A stretch of DNA of 64,000 nt from Arthrobacter bussei (GTDB taxonomy: Bacteria > Actinomycetota > Actinomycetes > Actinomycetales > Micrococcaceae). The stretch's first letter is position 1. Each line of letters opens with the position of its first letter. Position numbers and translations under genes: made by a program. The notes under the pieces are model-generated. The model saw only the letters and a program-made list of their open reading frames with translations, was not told the origin of the DNA and searched no databases. The stretch is taken from positions 558,001 through 622,000 of the forward strand of contig NZ_VJXX01000001.1 in assembly GCF_009377195.2 (NCBI RefSeq), in the 5' to 3' direction. Shown here piece after piece: positions 45,155 to 54,285 of the stretch.

Positions 45155-46372
45155 TCAGGGCTTGTAGGTGGAGAGGAAGTCGGCGAGCCGGCCGATCGCG
45201 TCCTCGATGACCTCGACGCTCGGGAGCGTCACCATGCGGAAGTGGTCCGTGTTCACCCAGTTGAACGCGCTGCCGTGGGAGATGAGGATCTTCTGCTGCT
45301 TGAGGAGATCGAGGGCGAACTTCTCGTCGTCCTTGATCGGGTACACGTCGGGGTCGAGCTTCGGGAACAGGTAGAGAGCTCCCTGAGCCACCTCGCAGCT
45401 GACGCCGGGGATCGCGTTGAGCAGCTGCGCCGCCTTGTCGCGCTGCTGCTTCAGGCGTCCGCCCGGCAGGATCAGGTCGTTGATGCTCTGGTACCCGCCG
45501 AGGGCCGTCTGGATGGCATGCTGCGCGGGGACGTTCGCGCACAGGCGCATGTTGGCGAGCAGGTTGATGCCCTCGATGTAGTTCGCGGCGTCACGCTTCG
45601 GGCCGGAGATCGCCATCCAGCCGCTGCGGAACCCGGCGATCCGGTAGGCCTTGGAGAGACCGCTGAAGGTCAGGCACAGGACGTCGTCGCCCGCCACGGA
45701 CGCGGCGTTCACGTGCACCGCGTCGTCGTACAGGATCTTCTCGTAGATCTCGTCGGCGAACAGGATCAGCCCGTGCTCGCGGGCGAGGCGCACGATCCCC
45801 TCGAGGACGGGCCGGGGGTAGACGGCACCCGTCGGATTGTTCGGGTTGATGAGCACGATCCCCCGGGTGTCCGGGGTGATCTTCGAGGCCATGTCCTCGA
45901 GGTCGGGCCACCAGTGGTTGTCCTCGTCGCAGAGGTAGTGGACCGGTGTGCCTCCCGCCAGCGCCACCGATGCCGTCCACAGCGGGTAGTCGGGGGTGGG
46001 GATCAGCACCTCGTCGCCCGCGTTGAGCAGGGCCTGCATGGACAGCGTGATGAGTTCGCTGACGCCGTTGCCGAGGTAGACGTCGTCGACGTCGATGGAG
46101 TTGATGCCGCGGCCCTGGTAGTACTGCACGACGGCGGTGCGCGCCGAGAAGATCCCGCGGGAATCGCTGTAGCCCTGCGCTTTGGGCAGGTTGCGGATCA
46201 TGTCCACGAGGATGGCGTCCGGTGCCTCGAACCCGAAGGGCGCCGGGTTGCCGATGTTGAGCTTGAGGATGCGGTGGCCCTGGGCCTCCATGGTCATGGC
46301 GTGCTCGAGCAGCGGCCCCCTGATGTCGTAGAGGACGTTCCGGAGCTTTTCCGACTGCTTGTAGGTGGCCAT
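45155..46372 (-). CDS. alaA: AlaA-type pyridoxal-phosphate aminotransferase
   Basis: The 405-residue fold type I aminotransferase starts at the ATG 46372 (MATYKQSEKLRNVLYDIRGP). This N-terminus and LKLNIGNPAPFGFEAP are diagnostic of AlaA, which makes alanine from pyruvate and glutamate. PLP lysine is in TFSGLSKAYRIAGFRSG; INPNNPTGAVY supplies the cofactor Asn. A hairpin belonging to the following operon lies just upstream. CATCCT six bases before the ATG could be a weak leaderless -10. Confidence 0.9.
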   Translation of the reverse strand: MATYKQSEKLRNVLYDIRGPLLEHAMTMEAQGHRILKLNIGNPAPFGFEAPDAILVDMIRNLPKAQGYSDSRGIFSARTAVVQYYQGRGINSIDVDDVYLGNGVSELITLSMQALLNAGDEVLIPTPDYPLWTASVALAGGTPVHYLCDEDNHWWPDLEDMASKITPDTRGIVLINPNNPTGAVYPRPVLEGIVRLAREHGLILFADEIYEKILYDDAVHVNAASVAGDDVLCLTFSGLSKAYRIAGFRSGWMAISGPKRDAANYIEGINLLANMRLCANVPAQHAIQTALGGYQSINDLILPGGRLKQQRDKAAQLLNAIPGVSCEVAQGALYLFPKLDPDVYPIKDDEKFALDLLKQQKILISHGSAFNWVNTDHFRMVTLPSVEVIEDAIGRLADFLSTYKP

Positions 46373-46390
46373 TGGATCAGGATGCCACAG

Positions 46391-46435
46391 CAGGGGCCCG
46401 GGACGCGGCATGGCGATGCGCGTCCCGGGCCCCTG
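46391..46435 (-). terminator. Terminator of the betaine-type ABC operon
   Basis: A perfect 17-bp stem (46391-46407 with 46419-46435, 11-base loop) lies 27 bases past the binding-protein stop and directly upstream of alaA. Confidence 0.75.
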
Positions 46436-46461
46436 CGTCCTGCGGGCAGGAAGCTCCCGGG

Positions 46462-47424
46462 CTAGCCGGCGAGGCCCTTGTCGGCCAGCCAGTCGGCGGC
46501 GGCGTCAGCAGGGCTGCGCTTCTCCTCGCCGCTGACCTCGCGGTTCAGGGACAGCAGGTCCTCGGTGGTCAGCTGCGCCGACACCTCGTTGAGGACGTTC
46601 TGCGCCTCCTCGCTCACCGTCTCGGTGTTGATGAGCGGGAGGACCTGCTGGGCGATGAAGTTGTTCTCGGGGTCCTCGAGGACCACGAGGTCGTTGTCCT
46701 CGATGGACGGCGTCGTCGTGTAGATGTCCGCCACCTGGACGTCGTCGTTGAGGAGCGCCTGGAGCGTGAGCTCACCGCCGCCGTCGTTCAGGGCTTCGAA
46801 GCTGCCCGGCTCACAGCCGTACTTCTCCTTCAGGCCCGGCAGACCGTACGAGCGCTCCTGGAAGGTGCTCGGTGCACCGAGGGTGATCTCGCCGCAGACC
46901 TCGGCGAGATCGGCGATGGACTCCAGCCCGTACTCCTCGGCCGTGGCCGCCGTGACGACGAGCGCGTCCTTGTCCTCGGCCTCGCTGGGCTCGAGGACAC
47001 CGAGGTTCGCATCCGGGGACTTGGCCGCGAGGGCGTCGGGAAGGGCTGCCATGATCTCCTCGGCCGAGGCGGCCGTCGCCTCGGTGTCGGCGAGCAGCAG
47101 GAGGTTCCCGCTGTACTCGGGGATGACATTGATGGAGCCGTCCTCCATGGCCTGGTAGTAAATCTCGCGCGAACCGATGTTCGGCTTGGTGGTCGCTTCG
47201 ACGCCGGCAGCGTTCAGCGCGCCTGCGTAGAGCTCCGCGATGATCTGGCTCTCCGGGAAATCAGCTGAGCCGACAACGATGGACCCTTCGGGCCCTGCGC
47301 TCTCTGTCTCCCCCTGGGGGTCGCTGTTGGCACCGCAGGCAGTCAACGCCAGCATGGCCGTCAGGCCGCCGGCCAGTCCCATCATGGCGCGCCGAGCGGC
47401 GCGCGGGTGTGACAGGTTCTTCAT
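46462..47424 (-). CDS. Osmoprotectant/choline-binding lipoprotein (ProX/OpuCC type)
   Basis: The 320-residue OpuAC-family binding protein has a lipoprotein signal ending LTAC. The mature protein starts GSIVVGSADFPESQIIAELY, the OpuC/ProX beta-strand, with DGSINVIPEYSGN nearby. Ligands are typically glycine betaine, carnitine or choline. It is the last gene of the operon, and its start overlaps the permease stop by four bases. Confidence 0.9.
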   Translation of the reverse strand: MKNLSHPRAARRAMMGLAGGLTAMLALTACGANSDPQGETESAGPEGSIVVGSADFPESQIIAELYAGALNAAGVEATTKPNIGSREIYYQAMEDGSINVIPEYSGNLLLLADTEATAASAEEIMAALPDALAAKSPDANLGVLEPSEAEDKDALVVTAATAEEYGLESIADLAEVCGEITLGAPSTFQERSYGLPGLKEKYGCEPGSFEALNDGGGELTLQALLNDDVQVADIYTTTPSIEDNDLVVLEDPENNFIAQQVLPLINTETVSEEAQNVLNEVSAQLTTEDLLSLNREVSGEEKRSPADAAADWLADKGLAG

Positions 47425-48173
47425 GTTGTTCCTCCTTGTGCACTGGCTACGGCCTCTTGCCGGCCAGATTCCTTCAGCGGTCCCGCGGGCGGCTGCGTGG
47501 CCCGCAGCCCCGGGGAGATCGCAAACTTTTGGATGAGGGCCATCAGGCCGTCGACGGCGATCGCGAGGACCGCGATGATCACGGCACCCCCGAAGAGCCG
47601 GCCGTTGTCGTTGATCTGCGTCCCTTCCACGAGGAACACTCCCAGGCCGTCCGCCTTCGCGTAGGCGACCACCGTAGCGGTCGCGACCACCTGCAGGATC
47701 CCGGCGCGGACGCCGCCGATCATCACCTGGAGACCGTTCGGCACCTCCACCCGGAAGAGGATCTGCCACTCGGTCAGCCCCATGCTGCGGGCGGCGTCGA
47801 CCACGGTGCGGTTCACCGAGGAGATCCCGGCATACACGCCACTGAGCACCGGTGGAACGGCCAGCAGCACCAGGGCCCAGACCGAGGGCAGCACCCCCCG
47901 GTAGAAGAGCAGGGCGAAGAGGAACACCATGCCGAGGGTGGGGAGCGCCCGGAGGATGCCGATGCCCGAGACGATCAGCACCCGGCCACGGCCGGTGTGC
48001 CCGACGAACAGGCCGAGCGGGATGGCGATGGCGCAGGCGATCAGCATGGTCAGGCCGACGTAGCCCAGGTGCTCCAGGACGCGCATCGGGATCCCGCGGG
48101 AGCCGCTCCAGTTCACGGGATCCGACAGCCACTCGCCCATCTGGACGAACAGGTTGCTGCTCGAGTAATCCAT
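47421..48173 (-). CDS. Osmoprotectant ABC transporter permease 2
   Basis: The 250-residue permease of the OpuCB/OpuCD type has an amphipathic N-terminus, about six helices and the coupling loop VDAARSMGLTEWQILFRVEV. The ATG at 48173 shares its last base with the first permease's stop (TGATG arrangement). Its stop overlaps the binding-protein ATG. A polar C-terminal tail (QPPAGPLKESGRQEA) is unusual but short. Confidence 0.9.
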   Translation of the reverse strand: MDYSSSNLFVQMGEWLSDPVNWSGSRGIPMRVLEHLGYVGLTMLIACAIAIPLGLFVGHTGRGRVLIVSGIGILRALPTLGMVFLFALLFYRGVLPSVWALVLLAVPPVLSGVYAGISSVNRTVVDAARSMGLTEWQILFRVEVPNGLQVMIGGVRAGILQVVATATVVAYAKADGLGVFLVEGTQINDNGRLFGGAVIIAVLAIAVDGLMALIQKFAISPGLRATQPPAGPLKESGRQEAVASAQGGTT

Positions 48174-48880
48174 CAGGCGGCCACCGTCCTCGCCTCGAGG
48201 GCCGCAGCCCGGGCGGTGCGGGCCGGGGTGGCGCGCGTCCACGGTGTGAGGACCCGCTCCAGCAGCACGAGCAGGAGATCGAGCACGAGGGCGAGCAACA
48301 GCGTCACGAGGATCCCGACGGCGATCTGCTCGGGATAGTTGCGCGTGAGGCCGTCGGTGAAGAGGCGGCCGAGGCTCGGTACCCCGATCAGCGCGCCCAC
48401 GCTCACCATCGAGATGTTGGTGACCGAGATGACCCTCACGCCCGCGATGAGGACCGGTACGGACAGGGGCAGGTCGACGGTCAGGAACCGGCGCAGGGGC
48501 GTGTAGCCCATCGCGACGGCGGCCTGCCGGACGCCGTCGTCGATCGAGTTCAGCGCGTCGACGGTGGAGCGCATCAGCAGCGCGACCGCGTAGATGGTCA
48601 GGGCGACGACGACGTTCACCATGCTGAGGATGCTGGTGCCGAGCACGAGGGGCAGGAAGACGAACATCGCCAGCGACGGGATGGTGTAGAGGAGCGACGA
48701 CGCCGTCAGCATGGCGGCGCCCGCCGGACGGTTGAGGCGGGCGATCTGCGCGAGGGGCACGGCGATGAGGACCCCGAACACGATCGGCAGGATCGACTGG
48801 ACGAGGTGGTTCCCGGTGAGCTCACGCAGCAGGGCTGCATTGGCGGGGATGTACTCGACGATTCCCTGGACCCAGTCCAT
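48173..48880 (-). CDS. Osmoprotectant ABC transporter permease 1
   Basis: The 235-residue OpuCB-type permease starts MDWVQGIVEYIPANAALL two bases after the ATPase stop. Six helices and the coupling loop VRQAAVAMGYTPLRRFLTVD are present. The frame extends upstream only antisense-like within the ATPase gene, so the ATG at 48880 is right. It forms the membrane pore with permease 2. Confidence 0.9.
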   Translation of the reverse strand: MDWVQGIVEYIPANAALLRELTGNHLVQSILPIVFGVLIAVPLAQIARLNRPAGAAMLTASSLLYTIPSLAMFVFLPLVLGTSILSMVNVVVALTIYAVALLMRSTVDALNSIDDGVRQAAVAMGYTPLRRFLTVDLPLSVPVLIAGVRVISVTNISMVSVGALIGVPSLGRLFTDGLTRNYPEQIAVGILVTLLLALVLDLLLVLLERVLTPWTRATPARTARAAALEARTVAA

Positions 48881-48882
48881 CC

Positions 48883-50037
48883 CTACACCGCCGTGTTGTG
48901 GTCGGCGCGTCCACGGTCGAGGCGGGCGCCCTCGATGAGCTCGAAGACCTCGGCGGCCCGGACGATGCCGATCGCGCGCCCGTCGTCGTCGACCGCCACG
49001 CCGAGGCCCGACGGCGACGAGAGGGCGGCGTCCAGCGCTCGGCGGAGCGTGTCGCCGCGGGTGTAGAGCGATCCTCCCGGCACGGCGTCGGCCTGCGTGG
49101 TGATGCTGCCGCGGGTGGCCTGCGGGACCCAGCCGTGGGGCCGCCCGTCGGCGTCGACGAGGAGCGTCCACGCCGATCGGACCGACACCGTCGGGTCCGC
49201 GAGCTGATCCACCTCGATGGTCTCGATCGGATGCACCGTGACGTGGTCCCCCTGCTGGAAGGAGAGGTGCCGGAACCCGCGATCGCGCCCCACGAAGCCG
49301 GCGACGAAGTCGTCGACGGGCGCACGGAGAATCTCCTCGGGCGCTGCGAACTGCGCGAGGCGGCCCCCGACGGCGAAGACGGCGACCTTGTCGCCGAGGA
49401 TCGTCGCCTCGTCGATGTCGTGCGTGACGAAGACGATGGTCTTGGCCAGGTCCCGCTGCAGGCGCAGCAGCTCCTCCTGGAGCTCTGCACGCACCACGGG
49501 GTCCACGGCGCTGAAGGGCTCGTCCATGAGCAGCACGGGAGGGTCAGCGGCGAGTGCGCGCGCCACGCCGACGCGCTGCTGCTGGCCGCCGGAGAGCTGC
49601 CCGGGGTAGCGGCGCCCGAGCTCGGACGCGAGGCCGACGACGTCGAGCAGTTCCTTCGCGCGCACCCGCGCTTCCGCCCTGGGCACCCCGTTCAGGCGGG
49701 GGACGGTCGCGATGTTGTCGATGACCGAGCGGTGCGGCATCAGACCGGAGGACTGCATGACGTAGCCCATCGAGCGGCGGAGCTCGGCGGCCTTCTGCAG
49801 GGCGACGTCCTGCCCGTCGAGGAGGATGGTGCCGGACGTGGGCTCGACCATGCGGTTGATCATGCGCAGCGACGTGGTCTTGCCGCAGCCGGACGGTCCC
49901 ACGAAGACCGTGATCCTGCCCCGGTCGATGTCCATGCTCAGGTCGTCGACGGCGGGCCGGCCGCCGTCGTAGGTCTTGGTGATGCCGTTGAACCGGATCA
50001 TGGGGAGCGGGCCGGACGATTGCTCTGGGGATGTCAT
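48883..50037 (-). CDS. Osmoprotectant ABC transporter ATP-binding protein with C-terminal CBS-like region
   Basis: The 384-residue OpuCA/ProV-type ATPase has Walker A GPSGCGKTTSL at about 48-58, signature [15 protein letters not shown], Walker B LLMDEPFSAVD and H-loop VTHDIDEA. The last 120 residues (RSAWTLLVDADGRPHGWV, then LGVAVDDDGRAIGIVRAAE) form a CBS-like pair as in OpuCA, where CBS domains sense ionic strength. It is the first gene of the four-gene operon. Confidence 0.92.
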   Translation of the reverse strand: MTSPEQSSGPLPMIRFNGITKTYDGGRPAVDDLSMDIDRGRITVFVGPSGCGKTTSLRMINRMVEPTSGTILLDGQDVALQKAAELRRSMGYVMQSSGLMPHRSVIDNIATVPRLNGVPRAEARVRAKELLDVVGLASELGRRYPGQLSGGQQQRVGVARALAADPPVLLMDEPFSAVDPVVRAELQEELLRLQRDLAKTIVFVTHDIDEATILGDKVAVFAVGGRLAQFAAPEEILRAPVDDFVAGFVGRDRGFRHLSFQQGDHVTVHPIETIEVDQLADPTVSVRSAWTLLVDADGRPHGWVPQATRGSITTQADAVPGGSLYTRGDTLRRALDAALSSPSGLGVAVDDDGRAIGIVRAAEVFELIEGARLDRGRADHNTAV

Positions 50038-50175
50038 GGCAGCTGTGCCTTTCCGGGCAGGAGCTTCTCGGCCGGGCTGCGCCCGCGGGTCCGTACGAGG
50101 TACGGGTCCGGCTTGCCGTCTGGATGGTCACTGGGCGGGGCGCGCAGCGGTCAGTTCAAGCTGTCGGAAGTTCTG

Positions 50176-50203
50176 AGTCTAACCCTGACTTCGGAGCGGA
50201 CAA
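50176..50203 (-). promoter_or_regulatory. Promoter of the osmoprotectant operon
   Basis: On the minus strand TTGTCC (50198-50203), a 16-base spacer and TAGACT (50176-50181). It predicts a leader of about 130 bases before the ATPase ATG, long enough to hold regulation. The region 50204-50303 upstream shows no gene. Confidence 0.5.
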
Positions 50204-50303
50204 GACCGCATATGGGTCACGGGTCCATCACGTCGGCGCCCGCGCCACTGCAGGCCCGGCACCCTGATCACGGGTTTCCCGGCGGTCCGTCGGTTGCCCG
50301 GGG

Positions 50304-51281
50304 TCAGCGCCCGGCCCGGCCGCTGTCCGCGACGAGGAACTGCACGCCCATCACGGGGTCCCGGTCGAGGAACACGACGTCGTCGATGCCGCGGTCGGAG
50401 AGCCGGTACCGGAGGCGCGCCTGGAGGTCCGGCTGGTGCATCGCGAGCCCGCCCCCGAGGACCACGGGACCCGGCAGCCCGATGACGTCGACGACGTCGA
50501 GCACGAGCTGCATGAGGTCCCCCGCCGCACGTTCGATGATGCCGCCTGCCTCCGCGTGACCGGTCCGTGCGGCGTCGAACACGGCACGCGACTGCGCCGC
50601 CCAGTAGGTCCGCCCGGCACCCGAGTGGAACAGCCCGATGAGTTCGGTGGGCGTGGCGACCCCGTTGAGGGCGAGGACCGCGGCGTCGAGGTCGTCGGGC
50701 TGCTGACCGGCGTCGTACCGGTGCAGGGTCCGTCGCACGGCCTCGCGGACCACCCAGTAACCGCTGCCCTCGTCGCCGAGGAGGTATCCCCAGCCTCCCG
50801 AACGGGCTTCCCGGCCCTCCCCGTCGACACCCCAGGCGACGGAGCCCGTGCCGGCGATGACGGCGATGCCGGTCCTGGCACCGCCGGCCGCCAGGATCAG
50901 CCGCGTGTCGTGCACGACGTCGATGGCGGCGCCGGGGGCGTGCGGACGGATCAGCCCGCGCAGCCGTTCGGCGTCTCCCGCGGTGTCCACTCCCCCGGAG
51001 CCGGCGACGACCTGCGCCACGTCCGCGCCTCCGGCCGGCGTGAGCTCCCGGAAGAGCTCCGCCAGGTTCCGCGCGGCATCGTCGGGCGTCACGTTCTGCA
51101 CGTTGGCGCTGCCCGCACGCGCCTCGCCGACGAGCACGCCGTCGGCCCAGAGCGCACCGTGCGTCTTGGACCCGCCGATGTCCAGTCCCACGACCAGCGA
51201 CGTGGCCGGCTCCGCGGACGGGCCGGCCTGCCCACGGCCGGCCTGCTGGGGGGTGGAGGGGGCGCTGGAGATGTCAGGCAT
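50304..51281 (-). CDS. BadF/BadG-type ATPase, N-acetylglucosamine kinase-like
   Basis: The 325-residue ASKHA-fold kinase has the phosphate-1 motif GLDIGGSKTHGAL, phosphate-2 VIAGTGSVAWG with SGGWGYLLGDEGSGYW, and the late VVLGGGLAM. These are the motifs of N-acetylglucosamine kinase and related BadF-type proteins. The substrate sugar is inferred from family only. A -10 box six bases before the ATG predicts a leaderless message. Confidence 0.82.
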   Translation of the reverse strand: MPDISSAPSTPQQAGRGQAGPSAEPATSLVVGLDIGGSKTHGALWADGVLVGEARAGSANVQNVTPDDAARNLAELFRELTPAGGADVAQVVAGSGGVDTAGDAERLRGLIRPHAPGAAIDVVHDTRLILAAGGARTGIAVIAGTGSVAWGVDGEGREARSGGWGYLLGDEGSGYWVVREAVRRTLHRYDAGQQPDDLDAAVLALNGVATPTELIGLFHSGAGRTYWAAQSRAVFDAARTGHAEAGGIIERAAGDLMQLVLDVVDVIGLPGPVVLGGGLAMHQPDLQARLRYRLSDRGIDDVVFLDRDPVMGVQFLVADSGRAGR

Positions 51282-51287
51282 GGCTAC

Positions 51288-51293
51288 AGCCTA
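51288..51293 (-). promoter_or_regulatory. -10 box of the kinase gene (leaderless)
   Basis: Minus-strand TAGGCT ends six bases before the ATG at 51281. Confidence 0.45.
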
Positions 51294-51374
51294 CAAAGGC
51301 GCCGTGGGGTGACCCGTCGCCCGGGCAGGCCGCCGACCGTCCCGGGGCACCGGTGGCCCCGGGACCGGAAGGGG

Positions 51375-52616
51375 TCAGCGGGGTCCCCCCAGGCGCACTG
51401 CGAGGGACACCACGGCGAGGACGGCGCAGACCGCCGCCACGAGCAGCGCGAACACCGTCACGGACGCGGTGAGGCCCCAGATGCCCGCTGCGGCGCCGAG
51501 CCCGAGCACAGGAACAGCGCTGCCCAGGTAGGTGATGACGTACACGGCGCTGACGGTCTGCGCGTGGTGCGCCGGGTCGACGCGGACGGACACCTCGTTG
51601 AACACCACCCGGAAGGCCATGCCCTGTCCGAATCCGGCGCCCATGCAGGCCCCGACCAGCAGCGGGAGGCTGCCGGTCGACTGGGCCGCAGGGAGCAGGC
51701 CGACACCGATCGCCATCCCGGCGAGTCCCACCGGAACGACGAAGCGTCCGCGCGGCGACAGCAGCTGGCTGACGGCCGAGGACCCGAGCACGAGGGCCGC
51801 GAGCAGGCCGATCAGCGGGCGCGACTGTGTGCCGGCGATGTCCGCGAACCAGGTGGGAGCCAGGCTGAGGGTGAACCCGAAGACCGCGAAACTGAGGAAG
51901 CCCACGCTCGAGGCCGTCCAGAACGCCCGCCGGGCCTCCGCCGACACCGCCGGTCGGCGCGGCCGGAGCACCGCGAGTGGGTTGTCCCCGGCGGGCGGTT
52001 TCACGGCCGGGCGCGCCCGCAGCAGCACGAGGGGGATGAGCAGCGTGGCCAGGACCCCGAGGTAGATCACGAAGGGCGTCCGGGTCGGTGCAGGCAGGAG
52101 GGAGAGCAGACCGCCGATCACCGGACCCGCGGCCACTCCCCCGGCGGAGGCCATGAGGGTGAAGCGCGACGCCCATTCGGGCCGGGACGGCAGCAGGTCG
52201 CGGAGGGCCGCCGCACTGGCACCGGTGGCGAGGGCGACCGCCGCACCCTGGAGCACCCGACCGGCCGCGAGCACGGGCAGGGAGGTCGCGACGGCGAACA
52301 GCGCGGCTCCCAGCAGCCCGAGGACGACGGCGACGACGAGCGCCGCCCGCCGGCCGATGTGGTCCGACCAGTGGCCCGCGAGGACGAGACCGGTGATCAG
52401 TGCGAGGACATAGGAGGCGAAGGCCACGGTGACGGCGAAGGGCGTCAGGCCGAGGTCCTCCTGGATGAGCGGATAGATCGGCGTGGCGAGGTTGGCGCCG
52501 ATGAGGAGGGTGGAGATCACGGTCACGGCGAGCCCGAGGCGGACCGCCAGCGAGGCATCCCAACTGCGGCGCTCGGCCGTCGCCGGTCTCATCCGCAGCT
52601 CGTTGATGACGCTCAT
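51375..52616 (-). CDS. Major facilitator superfamily transporter
   Basis: The 413-residue protein has 12 predicted helices and the MFS motif A-like loop GHWSDHIGRRAA between helices 2 and 3, with the antiporter-like LQGAAVALATGASAAALRDL in helix 4-5. It belongs to the drug/metabolite exporter type. The ATG at 52616 is preceded by GGAGAAG. It diverges from the Lrp regulator, which suggests that regulator controls it and that the substrate could be an amino acid or related compound. Confidence 0.88.
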   Translation of the reverse strand: MSVINELRMRPATAERRSWDASLAVRLGLAVTVISTLLIGANLATPIYPLIQEDLGLTPFAVTVAFASYVLALITGLVLAGHWSDHIGRRAALVVAVVLGLLGAALFAVATSLPVLAAGRVLQGAAVALATGASAAALRDLLPSRPEWASRFTLMASAGGVAAGPVIGGLLSLLPAPTRTPFVIYLGVLATLLIPLVLLRARPAVKPPAGDNPLAVLRPRRPAVSAEARRAFWTASSVGFLSFAVFGFTLSLAPTWFADIAGTQSRPLIGLLAALVLGSSAVSQLLSPRGRFVVPVGLAGMAIGVGLLPAAQSTGSLPLLVGACMGAGFGQGMAFRVVFNEVSVRVDPAHHAQTVSAVYVITYLGSAVPVLGLGAAAGIWGLTASVTVFALLVAAVCAVLAVVSLAVRLGGPR

Positions 52617-52734
52617 CCCACCACTTCTCCTCGCGCACACGCGCCCAGCGTAGGCGCCTATCGGGGCAGCGGTCTGCCCGGACTTCTATAGGATGAGGTC
52701 CACTGCACTCCCTGAGATGTCGCTGCGTCCGTTT

Positions 52735-52751
52735 TTGAGCGGCGTGCGCAA
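52735..52751. promoter_or_regulatory. Candidate Lrp operator
   Basis: TTGAGC-N5-GCGCAA is an imperfect 17-base palindrome (one mismatch) in the divergent MFS-Lrp gap, 34 bases before the Lrp ATG. The size and TTG/CAA ends suit an Lrp/AsnC dimer site. This is a visual prediction. Confidence 0.35.
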
Positions 52752-52785
52752 TGGGGACGTCGGCGACTGACGGGAAGTGAGCTAC

Positions 52786-53268
52786 ATGAGCAAGCTGGAC
52801 AACCTCGACCTGCGCCTGCTGCTCGAGCTGGTCCGTGACCCCCGGGCACAGGTCAGCGAGCTGAGCGACCTGCTCGGGGTGGCCCGGAACACGGCCCAGG
52901 CCCGCATGCGCCGGCTGCTGCGCGCGGGGGCGCTGCGCCCAGGGGGGCGGGAGCTCGACCTCGAGGCGCTCGGTTACGACGTCGTCGCCTTCATCACCAT
53001 CGAGGTCGCGCACCGCGAGCTCGACGGCGTGATCGCCGGGTTGAGGACCCTCAACCAGGTACTCGAGGTGCACGAGATCTCCGGCCGCGGCGACGTCTGG
53101 TGCCGCGTCGCTGCCACCGACACCCACCAGCTGCAGGTGGCGCTGCGCTCCGTCCTGCGCATCAAGGGCGTCATCCGCACCGAGACGGTGCTCGCCCTGC
53201 ACGAGCACATCCCCTACCGCACCGAACCCCTTCTCGAGCGGCTGGTGCAGCTGCCGCCCGACGCCTGA
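52786..53268 (+). CDS. Lrp/AsnC family transcriptional regulator
   Basis: The 160-residue protein has an N-terminal helix-turn-helix (LDLRLLLELVRDPRAQVSEL, then VARNTAQARMRRLL) and a C-terminal RAM domain with the ligand-binding region around VLEVHEISGRGDVWCRV. The ATG at 52786 has GGGAAG eight bases upstream; an in-frame GTG at 52777 would be too close to it. It probably senses an amino acid and controls the divergent MFS gene and the downstream editing gene. Confidence 0.88.
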   Translation: MSKLDNLDLRLLLELVRDPRAQVSELSDLLGVARNTAQARMRRLLRAGALRPGGRELDLEALGYDVVAFITIEVAHRELDGVIAGLRTLNQVLEVHEISGRGDVWCRVAATDTHQLQVALRSVLRIKGVIRTETVLALHEHIPYRTEPLLERLVQLPPDA

Positions 53269-53336
53269 CGCCTGACGCACACTTCCCCGACCGTGGTGAC
53301 GCACCCGCGCCGCCCCCACCCCCTTCAGGAGCTCCG

Positions 53337-54209
53337 ATGACCCTGCCCCGCCACGACACGCTCGTGACCTACCCCTCCGGCGCCGTCGAATCGACGTCGC
53401 GCGTGCTGCACGTCGAGATGCGCGACGACGGCCGGCGGGTGGTCCTGCTCGACACCACGGCCTTCCATCCCGTCGACTCCGCCTGGCCCGACCAGGGACC
53501 GGATCGCGGCGTGCTGGCGAGCGGCGAGAGTGTGTGGGAGGTGAGCGACTGCGTCGTCGGTGCCACCGACGGCACCACGCTCCACCTCGGCGCCGAGTCG
53601 CCGGTCCGGAAGGGGACCGAGGGCTGGGCGTTCGTCGTCGCGCATGTCCTGGGCTCGGAGGCGACGCCCGCGGAGGGCGACGATGTCCTGGTGCGCGTCG
53701 ACGCCACGCACCGCGCCGCCGTGTCCGCGGGCCATACGGGTTGCCACCTGGCGTCCCTCGCCCTGAACCGGGCCCTCGCCGACCGGTGGAAGAAGGACGT
53801 CACCCGGGATGCCCTCGGCGCGCCCAACTTCGACGCCCTCGCGATCGACACCACCGTGATCGGCGAATTCGGCTCCCGGGACCGCTACCGACTGGGCAAG
53901 TCGCTCCGGCGGAAGGGCTTCGGCGTCGAGGACCTCGACCCGGCAGCCATCGCGGCGACCGTCAACGACACGCTCGCCGCGTGGACGGCGACGGGCGCTC
54001 CCATCAGCATCCGGGCCCATGGCGGGGGCCTCACCGATCGCCGCCACTGGGTGTGCGACCTGCCGGGGGAGCGCGCCGAGATCCCCTGCGGCGGCACGCA
54101 CCTCACGTCGCTGGCCGGCATCGGTGTCACCGTCCGGCTGGACCTCGCGGAGGCGGACGGGACGCCGGTCCTGCAGATGGACACCACGGTCACCTCCGCG
54201 CAGGCCTGA
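53337..54209 (+). CDS. Stand-alone alanyl-tRNA editing protein (AlaX-like)
   Basis: The 290-residue protein resembles the editing half of alanyl-tRNA synthetase. The zinc ligands are HTGCH (in SAGHTGCHLASLAL, about residues 134-138) and the Cys/His of IPCGGTHLTS. Such proteins hydrolyse Ser- or Gly-mischarged tRNA-Ala. The N-terminal beta-barrel starts LVTYPSGAVESTSRVLHVE. Larger than minimal AlaX, so AlaX-M or -L type. It lies 68 bases after the Lrp gene. AGGAG precedes the ATG. Confidence 0.8.
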   Translation: MTLPRHDTLVTYPSGAVESTSRVLHVEMRDDGRRVVLLDTTAFHPVDSAWPDQGPDRGVLASGESVWEVSDCVVGATDGTTLHLGAESPVRKGTEGWAFVVAHVLGSEATPAEGDDVLVRVDATHRAAVSAGHTGCHLASLALNRALADRWKKDVTRDALGAPNFDALAIDTTVIGEFGSRDRYRLGKSLRRKGFGVEDLDPAAIAATVNDTLAAWTATGAPISIRAHGGGLTDRRHWVCDLPGERAEIPCGGTHLTSLAGIGVTVRLDLAEADGTPVLQMDTTVTSAQA

Positions 54210-54285
54210 CCGGGCGCCCCTCCCCCGCCGACCGACGGGCCTTAGACCGGCGTCCCGCGGACACGCAGGGCGACTCGTGATGGCG

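Noticed and set aside
50436..52691. A 751-codon plus-strand open frame
   Set aside because: Antisense to the kinase and MFS genes, both of which have clear family motifs.
53325..54285. Continuation of the phosphotransferase frame through the alanyl-tRNA editing gene
   Set aside because: It would overlap the whole AlaX-like gene in antisense. The other frame gives a normal helical C-terminus and stop, so a frameshift is more likely.
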